Source of the DNA: Avena insularis
Taxonomy: Eukaryota; Streptophyta; Magnoliopsida; Poales; Poaceae
Direction: 5' to 3'
DNA length: 64,000 nucleotides
NCBI GenBank assembly: GCA_023614405.1
Contig: JAJUPC010000041.1
Span: 868,001 to 932,000, forward strand
Part shown: positions 10,938-24,184 of the stretch, one piece after another
Position numbering within the stretch: the first letter of the stretch is position 1
Layout of the letters: each line of letters opens with the position of its first letter
Made by a program: the position numbers and the translations under genes
Notes under the pieces: generated by a model
Seen by the model: only the letters and a program-made list of their open reading frames with translations
What the model was told of the DNA's origin: nothing
Database searches by the model: none

Positions 10938-13078
10938 CTATCAGTAGAATCTTTTTAGATGCTAAGAATGGAAAAAAAATATCTAGTGGTTAGCAATGTT
11001 TGGACTTGCTAGTCTTGATCCAACGGTCAATGTTAAAAGTTAATCCGTACACTGCGCAGTGGTATGGTATTGTAAGAGATATGACAAGATAAAGATAAGA
11101 TAAGAAGTACTACGAATGGTCGATCTAATGGTAGGGTCTCGTAGGAGCGAGGTGCTTGAGAGTTAACACGTTCACTGGAAGTACACGTTACATCAAGGAC
11201 CTCATAAAAAATGAAAATTGCATCCAAGTCCATGAATTTATCACAAGGACCCTGAAACTGAGCAATGAATTGTGTGTGTTGAGGTTTGAGCATATATATT
11301 AGCGGTCATCGTGTTAAAGACTATCAGTAGAATCTTTCTACATGGTAAGAATGGAAAAGAAGATCCAACGGTTAGCAATGTTTGGATTTGAAAGTTTTGA
11401 TCAAACGGTCAATGTTTCATACACTATATGAAGTGGTATGGTATTGTAAGAGATAAGACAAGAAAAAGATAAGATAATAAGTACTGCGAATGGCCGATCT
11501 AATGGTAGGTCTCGTAGGAGCGAGGTGCTTGAGAGTTAACACGGTCGGTGGAAGTACAATTTACATCAAGGACATCATAAAAAAATTAAAATTGCATCCA
11601 AGTCCATGCATTATCTAGGACAAGGACCCTGTAACTAAGCAATGAAGTGTGTGTTTTGAGGTTTACGCATACTAGTGTTCATCGTGCTAAAGACTATCAG
11701 TAGAATTTTTCTAGATGCTAAGAATAGAAAAGAAGATCCAATGGTTAGCAATTTTTGGATTTGCCAGTCTTGATCTAACGGTCAATGTTCATAGTTAATC
11801 CGTACACTATATGCAGTGGTATGGTATTGTAAGAGATAAGAAAATATAAAGGTAAGATAAGAAGTACTTCGAATGGTCGATCTAATGGAAGGTCTCGTAG
11901 GAGCGAGGTACTTGAGAATTAACATGGTCGATGGAAGTACAAGTTACATCAAGGACCTCATAAAAAATGAAAATTGCATCCAAGTCCATGCATTATTTAG
12001 AACATGGACCCTATAACTGAGCAATGGAGAGTGTGTGTTGACGTTTGCGCATATATGTAGCGTTCATCATGCTAAAGACTCTGAGTAGAATATTTCTAGA
12101 TGCTAAGAATGGAAAAGAAGATCCAACGGTTAGCAATGTTTGGATTTGCCAACGTTGATCCAATGGACAATGTTCAATGTTAATCCATACACTATGAAGT
12201 GGTATGGTATTGTAAGAGATAAGACAAGATAAAGATAAGATAAGAAGTACTGCAAATGGACGATCTAATGGTAGGGTCTCATAGGAGCGAGGTGCTTTAG
12301 AGTTAACATGATCGATGGAAGTACAAGTTACATCATGGACCTAATAAAAATGAAAATTGCATCCAAGTCCATGCATTTAGCACAAGGACCCTGAAACTGA
12401 GCAATGAAGTGTGTGTATTGAGGTTTTCCCATACTAACGTTCATCGTGCTAAAGACTATCAGTAGAATCTTACTAGATGCTAGAATGGAAAAAATATCTA
12501 ATGGTTAGGAATGTTTGGATTTGCTAGTTTTGATCAAACGGTCAATGTTCAAAGTTAATCCGTACAATATATGTAGTGATATGGTATTGTAAGAGATAGG
12601 ACAAGATAAAGATAATATAAGAGGTACTGTGAATGTCCGGTCTAATGGTAGGTCTTGTAGGAGCGAGGAACTTGTGAGTTAACACAGTTGGTGGAAGTAC
12701 AAGTTACTTCAAGGACCTCATAACAAATGAAATAAGCATCCAAGTCCATGCATTTAGCACAAGGACCCTAAAACTAAGCAATGAAGTGTGTGTTTTGAGG
12801 TTTTTCCATACTAGCGTTCGTCGTGCTAATGACTATGTATAAAATCTTTCTAAATGCTAAGAATGGAAAATAATATCCAACGGTTAGCAATGTTTGGATT
12901 TTTATTCTTGATAAAACGGTCAATGTTCCGTACACTATACAGTGGTATGGTATTGTAAGAGATAAGACAAGATAAAGATAGGATAAGAAGTACTACGAAT
13001 GGCCGATCTAATGGTAGGTCTTGTAGGAGCGAGGTGGTTGAGAGTTAACACGGTCGGTGGAAGTACAAGTTACATCAA
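10938..13078. repeat. Satellite array, left segment (about 375 bp units)
   Basis: Head-to-tail units open with CTATCAGTAGAATCTTTC or a variant at 10938, 11321, 11694, 12079, 12456 and 12833, giving periods of 383, 373, 385, 377 and 377 bp. The sixth unit is cut at 13078 by the nested insertion. Conserved words include GAGCGAGGTGCTTGAGAG and AAGTCCATGCATTTAGCAC. No coding capacity is credible. I do not recognise the family. The length is about twice a nucleosome repeat. Confidence 0.95.
13074..13078. repeat. Target site duplication ATCAA (left)
   Basis: ATCAA before the TG at 13079 is repeated at 41769-41773 after the terminal CA of the outer element. Across the two flanks the satellite unit reads on without loss. 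Confidence 0.95.
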
Positions 13079-14597
13079 TGTAGCATCCCAATTGTCTAAC
13101 AATTGCAATGCTACTTGCCTAGTCTATATTTATGCTACTTCCTACATATAATTAATTGCATCATCATTATATCATGCTCATGTCACCATGGCACGTTGCA
13201 TTTGAGCATCTTATAAAACCCCTTTCCATTTGGTTCTTCCGTCATATTGCATTATTTATTAATAATTTGCTTCTTGATATATTGTATTTGTTTCTTGATT
13301 ATCTTACATGCCCAATATGAGCTAAGGGCACCTCCTTTCGAATCCTTCCACCTACTAACTCAGTAATGCCAACTCCCGTTTGATACCATCTATCTCTACC
13401 ATATTTCTATATGTGGGCATTGTATTCTTCACTTGGTATTTTTAATTCCTAGCTCACATGTAGATTCATATGGATCTGCCTTTTCTTCTCTTACACATGA
13501 TCCTATGCTATGATCCATACATGCCCTAATCTTGACCATCCCCAAATCCTCACATATATGTGCCATATTCTTATTTCCACATAAAGGCAAGCACATGTGA
13601 GAAATCCTACGTTGCATGACACATGCAAAACTAAAACCCTACATCTTCCTCTTCTTCTTTTTACCTTAATTCTTTTTGTTATTTTGGTTGTTCATATTGA
13701 TCGTTATTAACAAAATATCTCACATTTAATCTAACCTAATATTTCTTCGTCACCCTCTTAAGCACACACCATATCTTCCCTAGCCATGTGTGTATAACAC
13801 ACAAAAATCTTACACATACACACACATACACCCTCTTCCTCTCTATTTTTTTCTAGTGTAACTGAGTGGTGTACATGTGTTGCATGTGCTTGTGTCCTTG
13901 AGACAAAAACCCAGCACGGCTCCCTGGACCTAACATTGCCCCTCTTTCTCTGAACAGGATATCCTCTCTGATCCAGCCGTACCCACCTAGTTAAACCCAA
14001 CATTGCCAGCGCCCAACTATAGTGGACACGCACCCAGCCTCTCCCTATTTATCTTCTCCATCCCGGAACATGCCCGACCAGCTTTTCCTCCTGGCCAAAA
14101 GCTAGTAGTAGCGCTGCATGCCTCCCAACCACTATGTCCTGCAGATCAAAATCTAGCGCCTCTCTTTCTTCCCCCCAAACCGAGCCATGCCGCTGTCCAG
14201 CGAGCCATCTACCTCGCCACCACTGTCCAAACCGTCTGAAGCCGGTCCGTCGCTGCCAGAAGCACCACGCCACGCTGATGGGTTGTACGGTACATGGAGA
14301 GAGGTGGAGGAGTCCTCAAGCACCAGTGCACGCCAACACTGTCCCTTCACGCCAGTAGGCTGCAGCTCACCATCGCCGTCCTTGCAGCCGCACCCCCGGC
14401 CACGTCAACCCTAGCAAGGACCTCTCATCTAGGAGCATGAGGGTGAGCACCTTCCCTCCCCAGCTATTCCCTTCCTAGTTTCCCCATGCACACATCGTAG
14501 TATCTGTCAAGTACGTCGCGGGTGCAGCTATTTGAGTCCGCTCATCGCCGCCTCTCTCGCCACCGGTGGTTGCCACCTTGTCATATACCTTCTCTGT
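13079..14597 (+). repeat. Outer element, left part
   Basis: Non-coding LTR-like DNA: AT-rich at first, with a short CA-rich run near 13810-13830, then C-rich from about 13900. The short open frames here have no recognisable domains. It is cut at 14598 by the Tekay element; the target sequence TCTGT is at 14593-14597. Confidence 0.7.
14593..14597. repeat. Target site duplication TCTGT (left)
   Basis: TCTGT is present directly before the left end of the minus-strand Tekay element and again at 38589-38593 after its right end. Confidence 0.95.
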
Positions 14598-17500
14598 TGT
14601 CAACACCCGGATTATTAATCCCAGATGACTGTGATGCCATACATCGCAATCCCAGGATTACCATTTTTGCAAGACATAACAGATTGGATATCAAAGTAGA
14701 TCATCTATTACAAACTATAATAAGGTCTTACAAATAAAGGATCTCATGATCTAGTCCTAATACAAACAAGCAGCAGAATAATAAGCCTAGTAGTGGGCTC
14801 CATCTTCAGGGTCACAGGCAATGCTGACGATGGGAGATGATCCTAGTTATCGTAGATCTCCTGCTGTCCATCATCCTGGTAGTCCTCCTCATAGTATGGC
14901 CATGGGAATAACCAGGGACAAAGCCATGAGTACTCTTTAAGTACTCGCAAACTATCACTAACAAGTAAGGTAGTTCTAATAGGAATCCTAAGCTCTAAGT
15001 TTATTTGTAAAAAGCTAGATATATCTAAACCGAGTTTAGAAGTAAAGAAAACTAAGTTAATGTTCTAAATCACTTAAGTGGGAACCTAGTTTTCATATAC
15101 ACAACCCTGTTAATGCTCTAAGTCATTTTGAAAAAAACATCTGACGACGGAATAGTATGGCCACTTCAACTGTCCATGACCATGGACGCGGCTATTCGAA
15201 TAGTTTGACACTCTACAGAGGTGGTACACTTTCACCACAAAATTCAATACATCTGTCAGGGATAACCCTGAATCATCATACTTAGTATGCGGATAATCAA
15301 TCATAACCATTCAATTACACACTCTAGTATATGCACCTCCCCTATGAGCTTGGCCTCCCAGCCATGGCCATCTGCCATCCTGGGCACTTCATAGGTGGAC
15401 AACATCAAGAGGTAGCCTCAGCTCAAACCTCATTCGCGAGGGAACCCATACTAATGCATATAAACTTCCGGCTAAGCCCTACCCAATTCAGGTATTGTGG
15501 TTGTATGGTAAAATTGGAATGGTATCGCATACGAACCCAACCATTAGTTTTTATAAAGGGCTAAGGCTCATGCCTCAACATTTTCATCATCAAATCCTTT
15601 TGTGTCCCTAACACATGTCAAAACATTTCAATAGAATGAATCCTCATTCCAAGGTTTTCATAATCATTTTCAGCAAGTATTCCCATCTAAAGTGATCAAG
15701 TTTTATGCTTAGCACTAGCCACTAAGGTTAAGAGTGTTCACTAATGAGGGGTGCTAATCTTCAATATCATGCAATAGAATGACATCTAAGTATAGGCCTA
15801 GTTTTATACTCTTTATGCTATCTATACTACTTTTCCAATCCTCACAAAGGACTAACTAAAAGTAAAGAACTTTAGTAAAGTAAAAGAATAAAGCATGAAA
15901 GTAAAACTTGGGATTGGTATAAATCAAAGGTATATAACCAAAGCATGCCTAATGCATCTTATCAAGTTTGCAAGTATTAGCTTGCATAGTTCTAACTTGC
16001 CTTGAGTAGAGCAGTGGTTGAAGTTTTCCTCTTCTTCTTCTTCTGGGTAGTACTCCTCCTCCTCGTATCTGGGGTCGGTACTATCGTCTATAAATAAATA
16101 CGGCGTACACAATTACCAAACAATACTTAACTAGTTATATTTAGCACACTAAGGCTCACACTTGATGATCTAGGATCATCAAAATCATCACATGAAATAA
16201 AAACTAGTCTTATTTAGTTTATTTTAGAAAAGTAATTTGTACTCATTGAAATTAATTAAGATTTAATATTCTCCAATTAATATATGGGATTATGTGTACA
16301 CATGTCATCACCACATATTCTAATACATGGGAATGTGATTTAAAGTGTTGATCATATTTTATAAAGTTTAAGATTATTATTTAATAGATTTAAAGTGACT
16401 AGAAATGCCCTAATAGCATTATTTTGGTAGTAGTCCAATGTCACTGCATGCAAACCTAAATATTTTTACATATTCAGATAGATATTGTCAAATGTGATTT
16501 TTGAGAGTTGGAATCAACTCAAAAGCAATTATGGTTGATTTTTGAAAAATGTTTGAAATTGGAAAAATCTCTGTGTATTATTTTTACTATAGATTATATC
16601 TAACTCTAAATGATTTAAATCCAATGGGCTTGGATAAATAATTTAAATATCTTTCTATCAAAATTTGAATCATGCAATTTGGTTCAGTGAAACTCTCTGA
16701 ATTGATTTTTGAATCTGTCGACAGAAACTAGTTTAAACTAAAATGGAAAATCCTTATTTGAATTTCCGGACCAACGCAGGAAAGCTAAACGGATCGGCCC
16801 AACTGCACTGCACAGTGCAGTGGGCTGTTGACAAACGGGGTCCACTAGTCAGCGAGACTAATTAAACGAAACGGTATCTATGCATCTGAGCCGTGCGATC
16901 TAATTCTAATCTAACAGCTGGGACTCGTCATCGACGACGAACTACTCCGGTGAGAAATTTAACCTAGCGCAGCGGTGGGGGTCTGGCTAGGCTCACCTGG
17001 GCTCCAGCTAGGGTCGGCGATGGGGGCGATCGACGTGGTAGACGATGGCGGTTCGAGGCGCTGCCACGGCAGGTTTTGGGGTAGTCGAAATCAACGACGC
17101 CCTCCTCCTCCAGCAACGGCGGCCTCCAGCCAAATTCCGGTGAGGGAGAGCTCGCCTTGCTCCGGGAAGAAGTGGGGGAGGATCAGGGAGGAGTAGTGAG
17201 TGCTGGGGTGTGGAGAAATGAGGCAGGGGAGGCCTCCTTTTATACTGCGGCGAGGGGACCGAACGGTGCGGGCGCGGGCTCGTCGGTGACGATGCTACAG
17301 GATGCTAGCGGCGTGGCTGAGGGTTGGGGACGGTGTTGTGTTCCCTGGCGATCGTTGTTGGCTTAAAGGCGAGGCGTGGGGTGGTATGGACTGGTCGGGC
17401 GTGTGCGGCACTCTGCGCAAAGGAGGAGGTGTTTGCGACGGCGTGCGGGTGCTGCGAGTCACGCGAGGACGAATGGGGGTGTCTGCGGGGTAGTGGTGGT

Positions 17501-18376
17501 CATGGCGAGCGTGTGTGCGTGGCGAGAGGTGGCGATGCTAGGGTGGTCCAGGGCTCTCTTGTGGCAGGGGCTTGGACAGGGGGTGGTGGTGGATGCTCGC
17601 GTGTCTGGTGCGCGTCATGGGCGAGGGCGGCAATGCTCCTGGCGCGCTATCCACTGTCGGCCGGCGACGACCAAAAATGGGCGGCGCTCCACTATGCAAA
17701 ACGGCCAAAGGGGGGTTGGTCTGGGTGCTGGCTAGGCTCAGGGGAGACAAGGGATTTAAGGGGAGACCAAATGGTCAAGGGATTACTGTGGAAACAGTGA
17801 AGTTTGGCAGTAGGTTATTTTGTGTAATTAAGGTGTTTGATGAAATGGCCGCAAGAGAAATACTTTGAAATTTTTGATTCAAATTTGGTGAGTGGTTTGA
17901 TCTTAAGCTTGAGTATCTATGTTTGCTTGGAGAGGTCAAGTGGAATTGGTTTGGTAGGTTTTTGAAAAAGTGGGATCTTTGTACATACACTTGATTCAAT
18001 TTTCAACTGTCCTTTAAATTGATTTTGAAATAGCTTTTGTAAGTTTGTAAGGTGGGCTTGGATTCACTTTTACTTGGTCTAGGGACACTCAAAGTGGCCT
18101 AGTGGTTAACTTTGGCCAAAATGACCATTTGCTTTATTTATTTATATTTGATTTCTTTTTCTTTTGATTTTGTTTGTAATTGGCCTATAAGATGTAGCAT
18201 TCACCTTTAAACCATTTCTAATCATTTGTAGCAATCAAGCATGGCATTTTCAATCAATTCTACACTAATAAAAAACGCACATGCATTCATATTCATTTTA
18301 TTAATAAAACTTTTTGTTAACTTATATTGGGTGATTAGAACATGATAATCTTGATTAGAAGTTTTGGGATGTTACA
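14598..18376 (-). repeat. Left LTR (3' LTR) of Tekay element
   Basis: 3779 bp, from TGTCAACACCCGG to GGGATGTTACA in + orientation; in element orientation it starts TGTAACATCCC. It contains an AT-rich part (about 16200-16800), a GC-rich part (about 16900-17790) and a second AT-rich part. ORFs in the GC-rich part have no homology I recognise. A short CTT/TCC microsatellite (about 16027-16062) recurs in the other LTR at about 36110-36155. Confidence 0.92.
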
Positions 18377-18395
18377 AACCTTCCCTCCTTAAACA
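18377..18395 (-). promoter_or_regulatory. Polypurine tract of Tekay element
   Basis: On the minus strand the sequence AAGGAGGGAAGGTT directly precedes the LTR start TGTAACATCCC. It would prime plus-strand synthesis. Confidence 0.85.
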
Positions 18396-18429
18396 AAATC
18401 TCTTCCCGAGATTTTAGAAAAGCGAGGAA

Positions 18430-20297
18430 CTAAAGAGATCTAGAAACACAGTCCTAATGTAATCTTCTCGCTCCCAAGTAGATTCTTCTTCAGTATGGTT
18501 GCTCCATTGGATCTTGAGAAACTTGATACTCCGGGTCCTGGTGGTTCTGAAAGCTTCTTACGAGATACGAATGGGCACCTCACGATACGTCAGATCCTTT
18601 ATGATATCAATGGCTTGGTGATCGATGTTCTTGAAAACTTTGGTCTTCTCCGGAACTTCTAAGCATTTGCAGAGTAACAAGATATGGAACACATCATGGA
18701 TGGCTGACATCTCTTATGGCAGTTCCAATTGATAAGATACTTCTCCTCGGTGATTCAAAATCTTGAAGGGTCCAATATATCTGAGGGCTAACTTACCTTT
18801 CAGTTTAAAATGTTGCATTTCCTTCAAGGGTGAAACTTTGAGATATACAAAATCTCCGACATTGAAAGTCAGGTCTCTACGTCTATTGTTATTATAACTC
18901 TTCTGTCTAGATTGGGCGGCCTTGAGGTGCTCACAGACTTTGTGAACCTTCTCTTCGGCTTCTCATAGGATGTCAGGTCTAAAAATCTGACTCTCTCCTA
19001 CTTGCGACCAGTTCAAGGGGGTACGGCACTTTCTTCCATATAGAAATTCAAATGGGGCTATTTGCAAACTGGCTTGATAACTGTTTTTGTATGAGAATAC
19101 TGTGAAAGGCAGACAATCTTCCCATTCTGATCCATATTCTAACACACAAGCTCTCAACATATCTTCTAAGATTTGGTTGACTCTTTCCGTCTGTCCATCG
19201 GCCTACGGGTGATAAGCTGTGCTGAAATTTAACTTGGTTCCTAATCCTTCTTGGACTTTCTGCCAAAATCTTGAGATAAATTGGGTTCCTCGATCCGACA
19301 CTATGGTCTTAGGGGTTCCATGTATACTGACAAATCTAGCAATGTACAACTCTGCTAGCTTCGAACTCTGGTAGGTTGTCTTAACGGGTATAAAATGGGC
19401 TACCTTGGAGAGTCTACCAACTATGACCCAAATAGAGTCATTTCCCCTACTAGATGTAGGCAATCCGGTGATAAAATCCATTTCGAGAGAATCCCATTTC
19501 CATGTTGGAATCTGCAATGGTTGCAAATGTCCTACGGGTCTATGATGTTCTGCTTTGACTCTTTGACAGATATCACACTTGGCTATGTAGCTTTCGATTT
19601 CTCTCTTCATCTTGTGCCACCAAAATTGCTCCTTCATATCCTGATACATCTTCGTTCCTCCGGGGTGGATAGAATAAAGAGTATCATGAGCTTCCTGCAT
19701 GATAACTTGCTTCAGCTCCAAATCTGCTGGCACACAGATACGTCCTTTGTACCACAAAACTGCTTCTTCATCTTTGGTGAATCCGAGAACCTTCCATGTA
19801 CCAATACGACACTTGATTCCGTCGATACTTGCATTTCCCTTTTGCGCCTCCTTGATTTGACTGATCAAAGTGGTTTGATGTTCTATGCTAGCTAAAAATC
19901 CTTTGCTAACTAGCTCCATTCTAAACTTCTCCAACTCTTCATGCAAACTTGGTTTGGCTTCTTTAATCATGGTGCTTAATCTACATGGCAATCTGCTAAG
20001 AGCATCCGCTACCACATCGGCTTTGCCGGGGTGATAGTGAATGCCAAGGTCATAATCCTTGATTAACTCTATGCATCTCCTTTGCCTCATATTCAGCTCC
20101 TTCTGGGTGAAAATATACTTCAGACTATTGTGGTCTGAATAAATCTCACAACGGTTACCCATCAGGTAATGACGCCATGTCTTCAAGGCTAACACTACGG
20201 CTGCTAGTTCAAGGTCATGGGTATGGTAGTTTTGCTCATGCTGCTCAGTTGTCGGGACATATATGCTATGACTTTGCCTTCTTGCATCAATACACAT
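18430..20297 (-). pseudogene. int: Tekay RNase H end, integrase and chromodomain
   Basis: From 20297 one frame covers the end of RNase H ([22 protein letters not shown]). It continues through the integrase zinc region (near 19650-19540, [16 protein letters not shown]) and the DDE core ([18 protein letters not shown], then QTERVNQ beyond a stop at 19203-19205). Further stops lie near 18963 and in the C-terminal domain (KLALRYIGPFKIL). A chromodomain follows at about 18602-18440 (REVPIRI, KFLKIQWSNHTEEESTWERE) with one stop inside. Chromodomains of chromovirus integrases bind histone marks and steer insertion to heterochromatin. Broken by stops. Confidence 0.9.
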
Positions 20298-21748
20298 CCG
20301 AGACCAATCTTGGATGCATCACAATACACATCAAAAGGCTTCTTGATATCTAGCATAATCAGAATTGGAGCTGAAATCAATCTCTTCTTGAGCTCTTGAA
20401 AACTTGCTTCACATTTGTCGGTCCATTCAAACTTCTTATCTTTCTTCAACAATTGGGTCATCGGTCTTGCGATGCTCGAAAATCCTTCAACAAATTTGCG
20501 GTAATATCCCGCTAATTCGAGAAATGCATGGACTTGGGTTTGAGTGGTCGGGGCTTTCCATTCTTCAGCATCTTTGATCTTGGCAGGATCGACAGCGACT
20601 CCTCCTGCCGACACAATATGTCCGAGGAATCCTACTTCCTTCAACCAAAACTCACATTTGCTAAACTTGGCATACAACTGATGCTCTCTAAGGGTTTCAA
20701 GGATGGTTCTCAGGTGTAGCTCATGGTCTTCTTTTGACTTTGAATAGATTAGAATATCGTCTATAAAAACAATGACAAACTTATCCAGAAAATCCATAAA
20801 AATCTTATTCATCAGATTCATGAAATAAGTGAGGGCATTGGTTAATCCAAAAGACATGACTGTATACTCATACAATCCATATCTGGTGGTAAAGGCGGTC
20901 TTTGGAATATCTGTTGCACGAATGTTAAGTTGATGATAACCAGTTCTAAGATCAATCTTAGAAAACACTCTAGCACCAGTTAACTAGTCAAATAGATCCT
21001 CTATCATTGGCAGTGGGTACTTCTTATTGATGGTGACATCATTCAGCTTCCGGTAATCCATGCACAAACGGTTACCTCCATCTTTCTTATCCACAAACAA
21101 TACAGGCGATCTCCATGGTGATGCGCTTGGTTGAATCAAACCTTTCTCCAGTATAGCATCAAGTTGCTTCTTCAGCTCCACTAGTTCAGGTGGGTTCATA
21201 CTATAAGGTCTCTAAGCTATGGGTCCAGTTCCAGGAATTAGTTCAATAATGAACTCGATATCGCGATCTGGGGGCATACCAGGAAATTCATCTGGGAATA
21301 CATCGGGGTATTCAAATACTACTCTGACTTGGTCTATGGTTGGTTGGGCTAGACTCTTGTTGCATTTGAATTGACGGGGCAAGGTTTCAAATACATGCTC
21401 TACTGATAGTCCAGAGCTACTGGTCATGGTTATGGCTTTCTTGGCACAGTAGATCAATCCTTTATGTTTCGACATCCAATCCATTACTAGTACTACTTCC
21501 AAATCTTTAGTTCCAAGTACTATTAGATTGGCATAAAAATCTATTCCATGGATTCTGATAGGTACAGCCTTGCAAATTTTTCTAGATTTGGTGGTTGAAC
21601 CAGGTATTTGATCTATCATAACATGCTTCAATTTTGTTGGTTGAATCTTACTAGTGCATGCAAATTCTTCTGTAACAAACGAGTGTGATGCTCCAAAGTC
21701 AAACAACACTCTTGCAAGTACTGAGTTAACAGAAAACATATCCAGCAT
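20204..21748 (-). pseudogene. pol: Tekay protease, RT and RNase H
   Basis: Protease: VLFDFGASHSFVTEEF near 21700 supplies the catalytic Asp (DFGA). [18 protein letters not shown] near 21080; [13 protein letters not shown]; the active-site box [10 protein letters not shown] near 20760 is intact. RNase H starts near 20340 ([18 protein letters not shown]). In-frame stops occur at 21212-21214 and about 20984. A frameshift near 20290 moves the rest of RNase H and integrase into another frame. Confidence 0.92.
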
Positions 21749-21754
21749 GACATC

Positions 21755-22934
21755 TGGCGCTTCCTAGAATTCTTCAGCATTCATGTGGAACAGACGACCA
21801 TTGCGGTTGAGTGAATTCCCTGGGGCAAATCTCCTTCTAGGCTGAACACGGCGTTGCTGCTGAGCTGGGGCATTCACATTGGTGGCTATTGCAAGGTTCT
21901 TGGGACACTCGTTGGAGTAGTGACCCTTGACTCCACATTCAAAGCAAGTAATCTGGGACTTGTCCTAGGCTACAACAGGCACAACATTGCTTCCAGTCCT
22001 TGGGGCAGTATTGTTGTTGTTGTTGGATTTGGGCGGTGCATGGTTGAAGTTGTTGGAGTTGCCAGGGTTGTTGTTATGGTTTCCTCCAGACTTCAAGTTT
22101 CCTCCGCTATGATTGGTGTAGCTTGGACGGTTCATTGGGGGTCTATTGTTTCTTGGGGCATATGCTGCAGACGGGTTGGGGCGATACTTTTGGGTATTAT
22201 CCCGGTGCATCATCCTGTGCTTGCAGTTGTCATTGGCTTGGTTGATCTTCCCTTCCATCTGAATGGCAGAGTCGATTAGCTCTTCTAGATCTCCAAAAGG
22301 GATGTTGACTAAGACAGTCTGCATCTCATCGTGCAATCCATTCAGGACCTTTCCTTCTTCTTGGCTTCAGTGTTGATCTCATCAGGAGCATATCTAGCTA
22401 GCGACACAAATTTGTCACGGTACTCAACTACCATCACCCTTCCTTGCTTCAGTTCCCTGAACTCATCTCTCATCCTGGTGACCAAACCTTGGGGCACATG
22501 GGTGCAGCTGAACTTGATCTTGGAGGCTTCCCAAGTCATCATCTGACCGTCGTTCATGGTACGGGTGCTATTCCACCAAGCTCTTGCATCTCCTGCCAGA
22601 TAATGGGTGGCAAATAGTACCTTCTCATTGGCTTCAACTCCTGCGACCTCCAGGTTGTTCTCCATGGTTTGCAGCCAGTCATCAGCATCTAAGGGGTCCT
22701 CAGATTTGTTAAAAATAGGGGGTTGGTATTCTGAAAGTTCTTAAGCTTGGATCCACGGTGATCCTGATTTCCATGGACTTGGTTATTGTGGGTCATCTGA
22801 GCTATCTGTTGAAGAGTGGCTAGGTTGGCTTGGTGTTCGTCTCTACTAGCTTCACAGTCGGAAACTAGCATTTGCAGGATTTGCAACATTGGGTCCTGAG
22901 ATGAGTTGCTTCCTCCGGGGTTTCCATGAGTCAT
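21755..22934 (-). pseudogene. gag: Tekay gag with CCHC zinc knuckle
   Basis: It starts at 22934 (MTHGNPGGSNSSQDPML). The retrotransposon gag domain is at about 22665-22342 (HYLAGDARAWWNS, EFRELKQGRVMVVEYRDKF). A low-complexity Asn/Pro/Gly linker (22240-21975) precedes the CCHC knuckle at about 21950-21900 (CFECGVKGHYSNEC). Frameshifts near 22690 and 22350 and a stop at 21965-21967 break it. It forms the particle core and binds genomic RNA in active relatives. Confidence 0.9.
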
Positions 22935-23190
22935 CTGAAGATTGAGATAGATAATTAGATAAGAGTGAAATTTCTAAGGTTCATGGTTTTATTTCAAAAG
23001 CTTTAAACTTTGAGTTTGACTCGAGTTTTGCAAACTAACAACTTCCTCTCATTCATTCATTCATTCAAGGCACACCATACAAACACACACCACACACAAA
23101 TGGAAAACAGATGGTTTTAAGAGCCATTCTGTGAAACTACGATACAGTGGGACCGATACAACTCATTCCTACGGTAGTGATCAAGTAATT

Positions 23191-23958
23191 CTACTCATCA
23201 TCAATAAAGTCAGAATCATCATCATCCGTGTAGAAATCCATGGCATCATCCTCCAGGTAGTCATTGTCATCACTGAGGTAAGAGTGAAGATCTCACTGGA
23301 TGTCTTCACCTTCCTCCTCCTCCTTTGCTTCAAGCTGGACTTCCTGTTCACGGATAGTCTTCTTGAGAGCGGCCACCTTCTTGCGAAGACGATCGATGGT
23401 GCGATCCTTCTTGCCGCATTGACGATGAAGTGATTAGCGATCCTTGATGAGCTTGGATAGAGTCTGTTCCTTCTTGACGGTAATGGCAAGGTTGTGGTTG
23501 GCGTAGGCTCGGGCGTTGTCCAATTCCTTCTGCCTATCATACAACATGAAGTCAAGATTTTCTACCTGTTACTTCAACTCTGGGTGACTTGGCATCTCCA
23601 ATGTCATTCTCATAGAATCACACCTTGAGAAGTGAGCAAAGCGAGTTCCCTGGATCAAGTTAATGTTTTGCCCACACAGACGGGCAAGAGCTTCATGCAT
23701 AGCCCTCGCTAATCCATCTAGCCAGTTGTTCTCTTGCAAGGTGAATTGGATCTTCTCAGAAGCGGATGCCTCCGTCTTGCCTCTAAGATCTGCAACTATC
23801 AACCATTGTAGATCTCCTCCTACGTGATCATTAAGTTATGCCCCGAAGAATTCTGGATGCGGGCGCTCAACATACTCTGACAATGCACCTAGGTCCCTCT
23901 CAAAGATCATCTGGCCTCCGTTGCCCAACTAGTAGAACTTGCAATACTGAACTTCCAT
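23191..23958 (-). pseudogene. Pre-gag reading frame with coiled coil and acidic tail
   Basis: A single frame of 256 codons runs from ATG at 23958 to TAG at 23191-23193, between PBS and gag, in the gag direction. Five internal stops interrupt it, but no frameshift does. The N-terminal part looks globular (GQMIFERDLGALSEYVE, GGDLQWLIVADLRGKTE, GLARAMHEALARLCGQN). The middle is charged and heptad-like (DRTIDRLRKKVAALKKTIRE). The C-terminus is strongly acidic (DDNDYLEDDAMDFYTDDDD). I do not know a function. The coherence of frame and composition argues for a former protein rather than leader noise. It could be an accessory product or an N-terminal extension of gag. Confidence 0.7.
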
Positions 23959-24169
23959 CTATAAGAATTTAGGATGAGTAAGTTAGTGAGGTGATCAGGT
24001 GTGTTAAATTTTTATGTAGGAAAGTAAGAATTTTTGAGGAACATGACATTTTTCGAAATAATCAAGGATAAGAGAGGGAATAGGTTTTCATAAATACTCA
24101 CTTCTTTTTTTTGAAACTAAGTTTCTGTTCGGACGTCCATTCTAACTAGGGTCTCCTATGGTCAGGATG

Positions 24170-24181
24170 GCTCTGATACCA
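24170..24181 (-). promoter_or_regulatory. Primer binding site, initiator tRNA-Met
   Basis: On the minus strand TGGTATCAGAGC, complementary to the 3' end of initiator tRNA-Met, lies three bases inside the LTR edge at 24185. Confidence 0.93.
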
Positions 24182-24184
24182 ACT

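Noticed and set aside
13079..14597. 5' LTR of an intact outer retrotransposon
   Set aside because: No second copy of its ends, PBS or coding region exists between 13079 and 41768 outside the nested elements; solo LTR fits better.
16975..17868. Several open frames of 60-160 codons in GC-rich DNA
   Set aside because: They lie in the GC-rich part of the Tekay LTR, many overlap in different frames, and the other LTR does not conserve them.
19395..19895. 166-codon plus-strand ORF
   Set aside because: Shadow of the minus-strand Tekay integrase.
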